From contig DASTXH010000031.1 of NCBI GenBank assembly GCA_035758575.1, forward strand, positions 1 through 64,000: a stretch of 64,000 bases of DNA. Reading direction: 5' to 3'. The position numbers and the translations under genes are program-made. Below, piece by piece: positions 50,815 through 59,124 of this stretch (its first letter is position 1; every line of letters starts with the position of its first letter). The notes below the pieces were generated by a model. The model was not told where the DNA came from. It did not search any database and worked only from the letters and a program-made list of their open reading frames with translations. Source of the stretch: JANWHZ01 sp035758575 (lineage in GTDB: Bacteria > Patescibacteriota > Saccharimonadia > Saccharimonadales > UBA4665).

Positions 50815-50818
50815 CCAT

Positions 50819-50980
50819 ATGCCAGCTTCAAATAACGATACCAACCACATCAAACGCCTAGAACGCCAGATAGCCCACGATCAGGCGCAGCCCGTGAAAC
50901 CGTCAGAAAAACGTGTGAAACTCAACACGAACTTTGAAGACGCCGTCAGACAACTCTCGCGCCCCAAGCCAAAGAAATAA
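50819..50980 (+). CDS. small basic protein, 53 aa
   Basis: MPASNNDTNHIKRLERQIAH is the start; the remainder is basic (KPSEKRVKLNTNFEDAVRQL, then SRPKPKK). AAAAAGGTAA lies just before the ATG, and the gene starts 4 bases after the membrane protein gene, so it belongs to the same cassette. Not recognised; the high charge suggests nucleic-acid contact. Confidence 0.5.
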   Translation: MPASNNDTNHIKRLERQIAHDQAQPVKPSEKRVKLNTNFEDAVRQLSRPKPKK

Positions 50981-50985
50981 CGGTA

Positions 50986-51885
50986 CTACTTAGCCGTCAG
51001 CTCCTGCCACGTCAGCCGTTTCCCATTCGAGAACTTGAACCAGGTAGCAAACCGCTCCCCGTCGCTCATATCACGGAAATTGTACCGGAAGCTGAACTCG
51101 TCACAGTAGCTAGCGAGGTGCTTGGCGGTCACGCGCCCCATGTAGATTGCCCGCAGCCCTAGCTTTAGGTGGTCCCACGCTCCTTCTATGGTGTTTGTGG
51201 ATACCGCTTCGCGCACATACTCTTTCTCCGAGTGATTAACCGACTGGTGTGCATACTCCCGTTTTACGCGGTGGTAAATCTTGCTTTCGTCAGTTTGCAC
51301 GGTTGAACCCTGTTTAATAGCCGAGCGCATAAATGGCAACGCTACTGTCGCATCAGCCGTCCTGGTGACAGTGGTCTTAATACGGCCGGTATCCTTTTTC
51401 TTTTCCACTGCACCGATCACGGCCACCTTATTCTTAAACATATCGCGCCTACCGGTCTTACCGCCCCAGTATGTTTCGTCTACTTCTACGACACCTTCAA
51501 GTGACAGCGTATTATCCGTGACGTTATGCCGGATGCGGTGCAGCATGTGCCAGGCGCTTTTCTGGGTGATACCGAGGTACTTTGCCAACTGAACGGAGGA
51601 TATGCCTTTCTTGAGGCTGGTGCAGAGATAGATAGCCAGGAACCAGCTTTGCAGCGGTATGGCCGAGTCTTCAAACACCGCGCCGACACGGACACTGAAC
51701 GGGCTGCGGCAAGTAGCGCATTTCAGTAGGCGGCTGTCTTTGAGCTTGTATATTTTGGTATCAGCTACGCCGCATTTCGGACAGGTTGTGACACTGCCCC
51801 AGCGGGCGTTTTGGATGAAATCGCGGCAGGATTGTTCGTCGGGGAACTTACGGTAGAAGCTGATAAGATTGAATCCATCGGGCAT
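50986..51885 (-). CDS. IS1595/ISXO2-type transposase
   Basis: 299 aa. An N-terminal zinc ribbon (CPKCGVADTKIYKLKDSRLLKCATC) is followed by the catalytic part: VVEVDETYWGGK, VQTDESKIYH, VNHSEKEYV and STNTIEGAWDHLK, the DDE/DDN pattern of the IS1595 family. The frame is complete, so the element may be mobile, but I could not find terminal inverted repeats by eye. Confidence 0.9.
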   Translation of the reverse strand: MPDGFNLISFYRKFPDEQSCRDFIQNARWGSVTTCPKCGVADTKIYKLKDSRLLKCATCRSPFSVRVGAVFEDSAIPLQSWFLAIYLCTSLKKGISSVQLAKYLGITQKSAWHMLHRIRHNVTDNTLSLEGVVEVDETYWGGKTGRRDMFKNKVAVIGAVEKKKDTGRIKTTVTRTADATVALPFMRSAIKQGSTVQTDESKIYHRVKREYAHQSVNHSEKEYVREAVSTNTIEGAWDHLKLGLRAIYMGRVTAKHLASYCDEFSFRYNFRDMSDGERFATWFKFSNGKRLTWQELTAK

Positions 51886-52013
51886 ATCTCTATAGTACAG
51901 AGGTCAGGTGGTAATGTCAAGTATATAAGTGCCGCGAATAGCCTCTTTACAGAGTAGCATTTAGCTTATGAAGCAGGTGGTGGAACCCTTAATTTTCAGT
52001 ACCTCAACGCATT

Positions 52014-53204
52014 ATGATTACACTAAAGACAAACGGCAAAGACGTCATCGAGATAGACGAATCGGTAATCACGAAAATCCTCGATATCTACCCCGACGAA
52101 CACTTAGCAGATAGACCGCTGTTCTTGGAGGCGCGCAAACTAGAAGTACTGACCTATGCCGAGCTACGAGCCGAATGCGACAAATTACTGATACCTTGGC
52201 AGTTATTCCTACTTAGCCCCACACGACTTAAAAAAGAGATCGGCAAAATAGAAGAGAAGCGCAAGTCAAAGTTTGATAAAGTCATGATCGCAAGTCGTGA
52301 CAACGAAGGCCATGGGGTTTCACTCCGTATAGCTGACAGGTTAATCGCACTTCAAGATTTCGCGCGCCAAGGAATTAACGAGAAGAATAACTTTTGCGGA
52401 TCGTTGAAAAGTGTTCATCGCGATAAATGGGCAGAGCAGCTACTGAAGCATTTCGAAATCAATCCCGCTAAGCTCTCGAATGGTAGAAAGGAGAAAACAC
52501 TTGAGTATCTTATCGGGAAGCTAGAGGAAAAGGATATCCGCGTTTCCCGGGGCGTCCTGACCAACAAGCTGCTGCCTGCAGCGAACGCAATCCGCTCGTC
52601 ATACAGGAAATCAAGCGGCTTCGTAGTGCAGGATTCAAAAGTACCATACGTCTTCCTACCTAATGAAGTTAGCGATAACGAGACGCCCGGTAGGCAAATA
52701 TTAACTCTGCTATCGCTCCTGATATTGATCGGCTTAAACCAATATAATCTTTATATAACGGGAGACTTGGAAACGAGAATTGGCGGTAATCGCACGCTAA
52801 ACCAGATATACGGAGTCGTCAGCGAGATCCTGCTGCCCTTCGAGGCAACAGACAAACTAAGAGGAGTACAGATAACTGAAGATGTACGCGATGATTTAGC
52901 CAGCCGCTACATGCTAACCCCATCCGCAATCATAGTGACATTGCGGCAAAGAGGGCTAATCGAGGACGACACGACCTACCAATCACTGCTTGACGGCATA
53001 CCAAAAGGTAACGGCAGTAAGGCAACCAAACGGACGCCCCATCTTGATACGGCAGTACGAAAATTATGCGGCAATGCTACCAGCAATGACATTATCAATG
53101 GGCTCAGGTCACACACTTTAACCTCAGTTCAAGCCCAATATATGATGTTTGGGCGTGTCGATAAACTAAAGTTCGAAAAGTACAAGGCAAATGTCGGCCT
53201 ATGA
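52014..53204 (+). CDS. unknown 396-aa protein paired with a PIN-like protein
   Basis: I do not recognise a family. The sequence is mostly helical and charged, with one hydrophobic stretch (GRQILTLLSLLILIGLNQYNLYITG) that looks buried rather than membrane-spanning. KTLEYLIGKLEEKDIRVSRGVLTNKLLPA could be a DNA-binding region. Its stop codon overlaps the ATG of the PIN-like gene by four bases, the usual order of an antitoxin or specificity factor before a toxin. At 396 aa it is large for an antitoxin. Confidence 0.6.
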   Translation: MITLKTNGKDVIEIDESVITKILDIYPDEHLADRPLFLEARKLEVLTYAELRAECDKLLIPWQLFLLSPTRLKKEIGKIEEKRKSKFDKVMIASRDNEGHGVSLRIADRLIALQDFARQGINEKNNFCGSLKSVHRDKWAEQLLKHFEINPAKLSNGRKEKTLEYLIGKLEEKDIRVSRGVLTNKLLPAANAIRSSYRKSSGFVVQDSKVPYVFLPNEVSDNETPGRQILTLLSLLILIGLNQYNLYITGDLETRIGGNRTLNQIYGVVSEILLPFEATDKLRGVQITEDVRDDLASRYMLTPSAIIVTLRQRGLIEDDTTYQSLLDGIPKGNGSKATKRTPHLDTAVRKLCGNATSNDIINGLRSHTLTSVQAQYMMFGRVDKLKFEKYKANVGL

Positions 53205-53656
53205 TAATCATCGATAGCAATACCGTGATTGCATGTTTTAACGATCATCGATCGTTGGCCGGGCTCGACTTAGTCGTACCGGACGATCTATACGAGGAGT
53301 ATCTGGCCGCTGAAGTAAGGCATGGGCAAAAGATAAACGGCATACGTCTTGCATCCACGATTAAAGGCTATGACGAAGCTGCCTATCTACGGAAATACGC
53401 TGAGGCCATAAACGGCTACTCCCACATATCTTTTGATAAAATGCGTGGCCTAGGTGACGTTTCCATACTAGCTCTGGTGGCGTGCCTGGTTACAAATTTC
53501 GACAAGGCGCTACCACAAATAGCGCTCAACTTAGGGGAAAGTGCCAAGAACATAATCCGCGTGGTGACCGACGACAATAACCTGAGGAAGAAGCTACAAA
53601 ACGACTTCGGGGAGTTCGTCGAAGTCGTGAATTACGAAGAATTCTGCAAACCCTAG
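53201..53656 (+). CDS. PIN-like domain protein
   Basis: 151 aa. MIIIDSNTVIACFND carries the first acidic residue, VVPDDLYEEYLAAEV the second, GLGDVSILALVAC the third and IRVVTDDNNLRKKL the fourth, matching the D-E-D-D order of PIN nucleases. PIN proteins cut RNA, often as toxins. It overlaps the upstream gene by four bases (ATGA), so the pair is translationally coupled. Confidence 0.72.
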   Translation: MIIIDSNTVIACFNDHRSLAGLDLVVPDDLYEEYLAAEVRHGQKINGIRLASTIKGYDEAAYLRKYAEAINGYSHISFDKMRGLGDVSILALVACLVTNFDKALPQIALNLGESAKNIIRVVTDDNNLRKKLQNDFGEFVEVVNYEEFCKP

Positions 53657-53677
53657 AAAACCGGCAGGACCCTTGGC

Positions 53678-53845
53678 CTACTGTACCGCCTCGTAGGCGA
53701 TGCGCCACAGCTTGTTAGCTGTGTCTACAGCGCTTTCGCGACGGGTATAGCCTTCGCTGGTCGCAACCGCTTCGTGGTTGGCCGCATAAAGCGTCCAGCG
53801 CCACTGGCCAGCGCGATCCTGAAAGATTTTAAAGTATGACTTCAT
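53678..53845 (-). CDS. DUF1508 (YegP-like) protein, 55 aa
   Basis: The sequence begins MKSYFKIFQDRAGQWRWTLY, continues AANHEAVATSEGYTRRESAV and ends in NKLWRIAYEAVQ. F.i..D..g.wrW.L.a.N.e.ia.SegY.....a is the DUF1508 repeat, here a single copy. GGGAGGTAAGG is a strong ribosome binding site. Function of the family is unknown. It is convergent with the PIN gene. Confidence 0.8.
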   Translation of the reverse strand: MKSYFKIFQDRAGQWRWTLYAANHEAVATSEGYTRRESAVDTANKLWRIAYEAVQ

Positions 53846-54144
53846 ACCTTACCTCCCAAATTATTAATCACAAAGAGATTCGACCTCATCTCTTCTCCGG
53901 CAGAATCTTTCAAAGGATTCAATGAAGAAATCAATAAGGCCCTCCACCATGACTAAGAGAATTTGGTGTCCTGCCGATTTTTTAAGGTTCGATAATAGCA
54001 TACAACATTTCACCAGAAGCATAAAGACTTTTAGAGCATATGGACGAGCTACACACAAATAGAAGCCACTGTGTCGGAAGATGATAATAAAGCTGCGTTA
54101 ACACACTTCCAAACCGTCGACACCTAAGCTAAGGTATTGGCACT
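53846..54144. other. intergenic region, no firm gene
   Basis: About 300 bases. A weak minus-strand frame (53864-54058) exists but has no ribosome binding site and an implausible composition. Nothing else is seen. Confidence 0.4.
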
Positions 54145-54393
54145 ATGAAAACCCAGCCATCCAAAGAACGCGCCGAGAGCAGAGTCGTAAACCGGTACCA
54201 TAAACTATATGTGCCCCTTATCGAGCTGATTGACGCCCTACAGGATCTGGAGCCAGGTGGGACACTGGTCGACAACGTCAAAATCGGAATATCAGAAGTT
54301 GACAAGAAGGTCCACATAGAATACACCGCCCATCCGATAACGCTAACGATCAAAGATGGCAACAGAAGCTTTATCCTTCGTATTGCTGGATGA
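54145..54393 (+). CDS. hypothetical protein, 82 aa
   Basis: MKTQPSKERAESRVVNRYHK is followed by a helix (LYVPLIELIDALQDLEPGG) and a beta-rich end (VHIEYTAHPITLTIKDGNRSF). Not recognised. It is convergent with the PD-(D/E)xK gene with one base between stop codons. No clear ribosome binding site. Confidence 0.5.
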   Translation: MKTQPSKERAESRVVNRYHKLYVPLIELIDALQDLEPGGTLVDNVKIGISEVDKKVHIEYTAHPITLTIKDGNRSFILRIAG

Positions 54394-54394
54394 A

Positions 54395-55621
54395 CTATTT
54401 ACTGCTGAACAGGTCGAAGAGCAAGACATGCACTTCAATTTGGCGGCCAGCGTCGTCCGGCTTCGTAAGCACGAAACGCCATTCACCATCACGCTGCCTA
54501 ATAGTCTTCACATAGTCTGTACGACTCGTGAACATGCCTTCAATCTGGCTTTGTATCGCAGAAAAGTTGGCGTTATCTTTGTTGAAGATTACCAACGCAG
54601 TCTTGGCATCCCGCCAAGTAGTGTAGCCTAGCAACTGGCCAATGCCTTCATTAATATACTGTGCGCCTTTCCATAACTTGCACTCAGCCACGAAAGTGGC
54701 CTTGTTCTCAAAAGGTATAGAGATGTCCGTTTTTCCGTTCTTATGAAACAGTTCACCACCTGCCACGCCATTCGTTATCGCTCCACTCAAGACTACCAGC
54801 ATTACATCACGTAATGCTTCTTCGTCTTGAAACTCGGATGCCCTATTGGTCTCCATCGACGCGCCAGCACTGCGTAAAGAGTCAAGTATGTGCGCATAGT
54901 CTTCGTTCGATATATAAGCTCCGGGGTTCTCTTTCTTGGTCGACAGGGGGGCGATCTTCTTTACCGTAACTTTCACTTGGTTTAAGGGGCTCGGGTTACT
55001 GGTTTTTTCGAGCGGTATTTTGAGAGCAGTCTTGATGGAGTCGAGTTTTGTAATCTGTTGATATCGACTCTCAACGGCGCCTTCTACGGCGCTCCTGAGT
55101 CTATCGTTAAAGCCGGATAGATCGTTATTGATGCGACCAACTTCGGTCTGATACATAGCGATCTCGCTATTGATGGCTTGCTCTATGCCTTCGGCAGTTG
55201 TTGAGGATTGTGCAAACTCCTTAGAGAAGGATAACTTACCGCCGAATATCTCAGCTGTGAAGCGGTGCAACGAATGAGTAGACGGAGAAACGCTAAATAA
55301 CGATTCAGATCCACTGTAGGGAACATGGACGATCACTCTATAGGCGGGCACCTCTGTACGTCCGCCGCTAAATGCTGGGATATAATCAAAGTTACCGGTA
55401 ACATCCATGTTCGCTTCAACTATATCTTGATCCTTTTCAGCCACATGCAGCTCAAGTGGCTCAAGCTCATAAGTACTCGTAATATGGTCAACTATTTGTT
55501 CGACGCTGTTTGCTTCGAATTGGCTTTTTGTTAGTTGGCTGGCTTCGTTTCTAGCCTGTTGCACTATCCCCTCGGAAAACTGATGCCACATGACCGAATT
55601 AAACAATGAGTGATCGCGCAT
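54395..55621 (-). CDS. PD-(D/E)xK-fold protein, candidate restriction/defence nuclease
   Basis: 408 aa. The C-terminal part has KTDISI (Asp299), then ECKLWKG (Glu313, Lys315), then INEGIGQLLGYTTWRDAKTALVIF, the D...ExK core and following helix of restriction-endonuclease-like folds. The N-terminal 280 residues are unrecognised, with a helical segment (EGIEQAINSEIAMYQTEVGRINNDL). No methyltransferase is next to it, so it may be a standalone defence or mobile-element nuclease. Confidence 0.65.
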   Translation of the reverse strand: MRDHSLFNSVMWHQFSEGIVQQARNEASQLTKSQFEANSVEQIVDHITSTYELEPLELHVAEKDQDIVEANMDVTGNFDYIPAFSGGRTEVPAYRVIVHVPYSGSESLFSVSPSTHSLHRFTAEIFGGKLSFSKEFAQSSTTAEGIEQAINSEIAMYQTEVGRINNDLSGFNDRLRSAVEGAVESRYQQITKLDSIKTALKIPLEKTSNPSPLNQVKVTVKKIAPLSTKKENPGAYISNEDYAHILDSLRSAGASMETNRASEFQDEEALRDVMLVVLSGAITNGVAGGELFHKNGKTDISIPFENKATFVAECKLWKGAQYINEGIGQLLGYTTWRDAKTALVIFNKDNANFSAIQSQIEGMFTSRTDYVKTIRQRDGEWRFVLTKPDDAGRQIEVHVLLFDLFSSK

Positions 55622-55721
55622 ATATCTGTTTACTCTTTCACCTTGATAATCTTTATTATAGATTATCTGGTATTTTTTGTCATGGTTGCTTCAATATGCG
55701 AATGGCCCATAAAATAGATGT

Positions 55722-57152
55722 GTGTACACCCATCTCAAAGACCGCGACTATTATGAAAACCTCTACGACGAAGGCACCGTGGAACACTGCCGGTCAGGCG
55801 AGCGCATGGTCAATGCTACCTTCCGCAAAATGGAACAGGAGCATCCCAAGGAAATAGCCGGCCGCAAGCCTGGATGGTATCTGCAGTACAGCACTCTGTA
55901 TTTTTCACTGGTCGAAATGCCGGCTGCGGCGCGTCATGTTAACCGGGACGAGACAATCGACAAATGGATGCAGCGCGATGAGGAGAAAGATCAGAAGCTG
56001 GCCGAAGCTCATATCGCCGGCGGCACGTATTGCCGCAGCTGCGGCAAAGATATGCACGTCATCGATAAACATTACATGCGCCGGGACGGTCATAAAGAGG
56101 ACGACATTCTGCTGATGTTCGAGTGTGATGCCTGCAATAAACGTAAAGCTTTCTGGCAGGACGGCACTGAATGGGAAGGCGCGCAGCTCAAATGCGAAAA
56201 GTGCGGCGGAGCGGTTCAATCGGCACATAAAACCAAAGGCAAGGTTATTACTACCACGCTGACCTGTACAAAATGCGGGCACACGGAAACCGAGACTATG
56301 GATTTATCAAAAGATCCCGAGCCGGAAGAAGAACCAGCCGATCCGTATTATGATCTGGATCGGAAGCGCTTCGTATTCAACAGCGACATGATGTTCAAGT
56401 TTGAGCAGAAGGCGCAGCACCTAGCGAGACTTCAGAAACTGCACGCCACGGCTGCCGACAAGGCCGAGCATGTGGACGTATACGACGCCATCAAAGACAT
56501 AAAGAAGCTGAAAATTGCGCGGCTGTCCGAATTGCTGGCACCGGTTCTCGTCAAACAGAAATACACCGAATTCAAACTGGGTGAGCCACAGTTCGGCCGT
56601 GAGGTTTCACTCGACTTCAGCTGCCTAGACGCTGACGCGGATCGGGAAGAATATAAAAACAGAAAAGGTTTGCAGAAGCTAATCGATAAAACCCTGATCG
56701 ATACTAACTGGCGGTTAATGAGCGACGGCGTCAGCTACCGGCTCGGCTATTTATCCGGTCGCCTGCGCGCCTACGAAAACGAGGAAGACCTGAAGAAGCT
56801 GGTCGAACAACGTATCAAATCCGGCAAGCTGCAGTCAAAGCCCTCACAGCCGGCAGAGCCAGCCAAAACGCCTGAACTGGACATCCGTGAATCGGCACTG
56901 GTCTACATGGATAAGATGATGCTCGACTCAAAACCAGCCGAAATCACGCTCAAGAGCGGGAAGAAGAAAAAGACAAGCATGCCATACATTTCAGCAGAGA
57001 TGAATCCACTGCTACGGGTGATCATTCCGATGCGCGATAACGACGATTCGGTGCCGGAATTCATCAGAAACTTTGATTTCAAAATGAACAGCGGCGACGA
57101 TATTCCAAAAGTTCATAAAGACAGCTTGGGCAGGGAAATCCGTCTGCTCTAG
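55722..57152 (+). CDS. unknown 476-aa zinc-ribbon protein
   Basis: Two to three zinc-binding Cys pairs lie in the first 200 residues (YCRSCGKDM, FECDACNKRK, LKCEKCGGAV, LTCTKCGHTE). The rest is charged and helical, with several Lys-rich parts. Not recognised. The start is the GTG at 55722: an in-frame stop lies five codons upstream and no ATG is available. TAAAAT (55710-55715) ends 6 bases before that GTG, which fits a leaderless mRNA. The next gene has the same arrangement. Confidence 0.65.
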   Translation: MYTHLKDRDYYENLYDEGTVEHCRSGERMVNATFRKMEQEHPKEIAGRKPGWYLQYSTLYFSLVEMPAAARHVNRDETIDKWMQRDEEKDQKLAEAHIAGGTYCRSCGKDMHVIDKHYMRRDGHKEDDILLMFECDACNKRKAFWQDGTEWEGAQLKCEKCGGAVQSAHKTKGKVITTTLTCTKCGHTETETMDLSKDPEPEEEPADPYYDLDRKRFVFNSDMMFKFEQKAQHLARLQKLHATAADKAEHVDVYDAIKDIKKLKIARLSELLAPVLVKQKYTEFKLGEPQFGREVSLDFSCLDADADREEYKNRKGLQKLIDKTLIDTNWRLMSDGVSYRLGYLSGRLRAYENEEDLKKLVEQRIKSGKLQSKPSQPAEPAKTPELDIRESALVYMDKMMLDSKPAEITLKSGKKKKTSMPYISAEMNPLLRVIIPMRDNDDSVPEFIRNFDFKMNSGDDIPKVHKDSLGREIRLL

Positions 57153-57179
57153 TTGACTATCAAATGCTAAAATGGTCTT

Positions 57180-58058
57180 ATGATTGGTACTATGACGGTC
57201 GAGATTAACATACTACCGCGCACCGGCAGCCGTGTCGATGCCACGGCTCGTGTTGTTGGGCCAGGGGAAACCGATTACACGTTCCCAATCTCAATCAGCA
57301 GCACCATACAGGCAATTTGGGGCATACAGGATAACCAACTGGAAGATGCACTCAAGGGGCTAGTGTATGATATGTTCTCATCCATCGTCGGCACAGCATC
57401 TGCGCCGCCAGAAAATGGCTACTGGTTCGACAGCTACAATTCCGAGTCTACCGTCAAGGCGACCCTCGATCGCATGCGTAACGTAGGTCAGATTCCGTAC
57501 CTCAAGAATCCGGCTCCACAAGACCAAATAAGTAGCATCTTTGGCGGCGGCCTTTTATCTGAGATAGAGCGTATTGACGGAGTATTTTTCCAAAAGACTG
57601 GCATGCGCCTCGTAAATGCGCTCGACTACGCCTTCGAAAGGAGCGAAGCGGAGCACGACCTGGGTTCGCCGCCGGCCGACAATCCGGGCCTGCTCTACAG
57701 AATTTGCATCCTTTCCGTCATTGTCGACGCATTCAGCATCCGCCGGGCAAACGAAAACCCCAAAACCCCAAGCCTACAGGCCCTGACTAATTGGCTTGAA
57801 GAACAGTTGGGACGCGATGAAGCACGCCGTATTACGGAGGCATTTGCAAGAGTCAAAGATTTGCGAAAACAATATCCCATCCATGAGCATTTCGCGGCTG
57901 ACGCCAGCGGGCAGCGCAAGGTGAGGGACGAGGTCGAAGCCGCCAATACGTACTTCGGCTTCCAACCTCATCACGATTACGCAGCCAAATGGAAGAGCAT
58001 AACCGATGCCTTCAAAGCCGCCATTACCGAGCTTGACGGGATCGCTCAAAGCCTCTAA
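57180..58058 (+). CDS. unknown 292-aa protein with HEPN-like motif
   Basis: Mostly helical in the second half. ARVKDLRKQYPIHEHFA contains Arg229 and His235 (R-x5-H), within the R-x4-6-H range of HEPN ribonucleases, after a helical region (ILSVIVDAFSIRRANEN). The N-terminal 70 residues look beta-rich. TAAAAT (57168-57173) ends 6 bases before the ATG. It could belong to a defence pair with the zinc-ribbon gene upstream. Confidence 0.55.
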   Translation: MIGTMTVEINILPRTGSRVDATARVVGPGETDYTFPISISSTIQAIWGIQDNQLEDALKGLVYDMFSSIVGTASAPPENGYWFDSYNSESTVKATLDRMRNVGQIPYLKNPAPQDQISSIFGGGLLSEIERIDGVFFQKTGMRLVNALDYAFERSEAEHDLGSPPADNPGLLYRICILSVIVDAFSIRRANENPKTPSLQALTNWLEEQLGRDEARRITEAFARVKDLRKQYPIHEHFAADASGQRKVRDEVEAANTYFGFQPHHDYAAKWKSITDAFKAAITELDGIAQSL

Positions 58059-58104
58059 TTCAACCCTAGCTACCGTGTCTCATTTGTCGCGTTCTACCCC
58101 TGTT

Positions 58105-58135
58105 AAAGGGTTCGAGACCGGTATGGGGAGCCAAA
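58105..58135 (+). repeat. tRNA 3'-end-like fragment
   Basis: GGTTCGAGACCGG...GGGGAGCCA resembles the last 25 bases of the tRNA-Asn at 31595-31619 (18 of 25 positions match by my count). No complete tRNA can be folded around it. It may be the relic of an attachment site. Confidence 0.3.
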
Positions 58136-58163
58136 TAGAACGCAAGAGCTCATCAAGCTCACT

Positions 58164-58191
58164 ACGACCCCTGTTTCCGGGGTCGTTTTTT
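58164..58191 (+). terminator. intrinsic terminator
   Basis: ACGACCCC and GGGGTCGT form an 8-bp stem around a 7-base loop, followed by TTTT. It probably ends the transcript of the 292-aa gene. Confidence 0.75.
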
Positions 58192-58254
58192 GTGGTTCGA
58201 TTATTCATTTTCCTGTCCTATCTTTATCTGTTAGTCTAGATCTCACGGAGAGCC

Positions 58255-58545
58255 TTAACACTCAGGTAGGCTTAGCAAATTGTCAGTCCACCTATTATCA
58301 GCATATGTCTGCAGAAACTTTGTACCGTAGCGGTTCGTATTGACATAACAATATACCTTTCCTCGCATGTCGCGCACATATGCTTCATTATTTTGGTTAC
58401 TCTCCAGCCAATTTACCATATCCATACGGCTACTGATGCCAGTACTCCCATCTGCATCATTTTCCCAGCGGTAGTCCGTGACCGCCTCATGAGGGTTATT
58501 GTGGTTTCCATTGTCTTTCCTAATACCCGTAATTCGTAGAGCCAT
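58255..58545 (-). CDS. DUF3892 protein, 96 aa
   Basis: MALRITGIRKDNGNHNNPHEAVTDYRW is best split as ITGIRKDNGNHNNPHEAV then TDYRWENDADG, matching the DUF3892 pattern (I..I.kdngnh..P..aI..y.w). VRDMRGKVYCYVNTNRYGTKFLQT completes the small fold. Function unknown. It follows the HNH gene after 8 bases in the same direction, a pairing that suggests joint transfer. Confidence 0.8.
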   Translation of the reverse strand: MALRITGIRKDNGNHNNPHEAVTDYRWENDADGSTGISSRMDMVNWLESNQNNEAYVRDMRGKVYCYVNTNRYGTKFLQTYADNRWTDNLLSLPEC

Positions 58546-58553
58546 ATTACTCC

Positions 58554-58961
58554 TTATCCTCTATACGTTACCGCACAATAATTTACGCCAACCCCATCGG
58601 CTTTGCTCCGGTTATTTTGCCAATGCAAGGCCTGCAAATTATCAAGCACATCGTTCCCGCCGCGCGCAACAGGGAAGATGTGGTCGACCTCCCAGCCGAA
58701 CTGACTATTCGTATTACCGTACTCGTTCCAGTGCATATACGCACCACAAGTATCCTGCCGCCAAAGGCGCATATCCCGCCCGGGTATAGGATTTGCCTTA
58801 AGCCATACTGCGACTTTTTCAAGGCCAGTAAACGGTCTTCCGGACAACCTCGTGCCGTTCATCCGCCTCGTACGAACACCTGCCTGGTTTCGCGCCTGCG
58901 CGCGCCGAAGCAGATCCCGAACGGCAAGGCGCTGAACTGTTTTAGTGTTTTGATGCTCCAT
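58554..58961 (-). CDS. HNH endonuclease-like protein
   Basis: 135 aa. GWEVDHIFPVARGGNDVLDN and LQALHWQNNRSKAD form the HNH motif (DH...N...H..N..K). The N-terminal part is basic (RDLLRRAQARNQAGVRTRRMNG) and may bind DNA. GAGAGGGGGAT is a strong ribosome binding site. HNH nucleases occur in phages (packaging), restriction systems and CRISPR; here no partner makes the role plain. Confidence 0.85.
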   Translation of the reverse strand: MEHQNTKTVQRLAVRDLLRRAQARNQAGVRTRRMNGTRLSGRPFTGLEKVAVWLKANPIPGRDMRLWRQDTCGAYMHWNEYGNTNSQFGWEVDHIFPVARGGNDVLDNLQALHWQNNRSKADGVGVNYCAVTYRG

Positions 58962-59098
58962 AAAATCCCCCTCTCTGGTATGGAGTTACATATTTTGAGC
59001 ACCACCCCCGGAGTCTCTCATTCCGTTTTGGCGTGTTCATCTTTAAGATACGCTAATGGAGTGAAGTTTCAAATTGTTTTTTCGTCAACGTTCATAAA

Positions 59099-59119
59099 AA
59101 CTATATCTGTGCTATAGTT
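59099..59119 (+). promoter_or_regulatory. operator and -10 of the LexA/S24-like gene
   Basis: AACTATA, 7 bases, TATAGTT is a perfect inverted repeat. Its right arm contains the -10 TATAGT (59113-59118), which ends 6 bases before the ATG at 59125, so bound repressor would block its own promoter (autoregulation, inferred). Confidence 0.65.
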
Positions 59120-59124
59120 GTTTT

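Noticed and set aside
50900..52010. Terminal inverted repeats of the IS1595-type element
   Set aside because: I compared the ends around 50981-51000 and 51890-51960 and found no convincing matching repeats, so I did not annotate borders.
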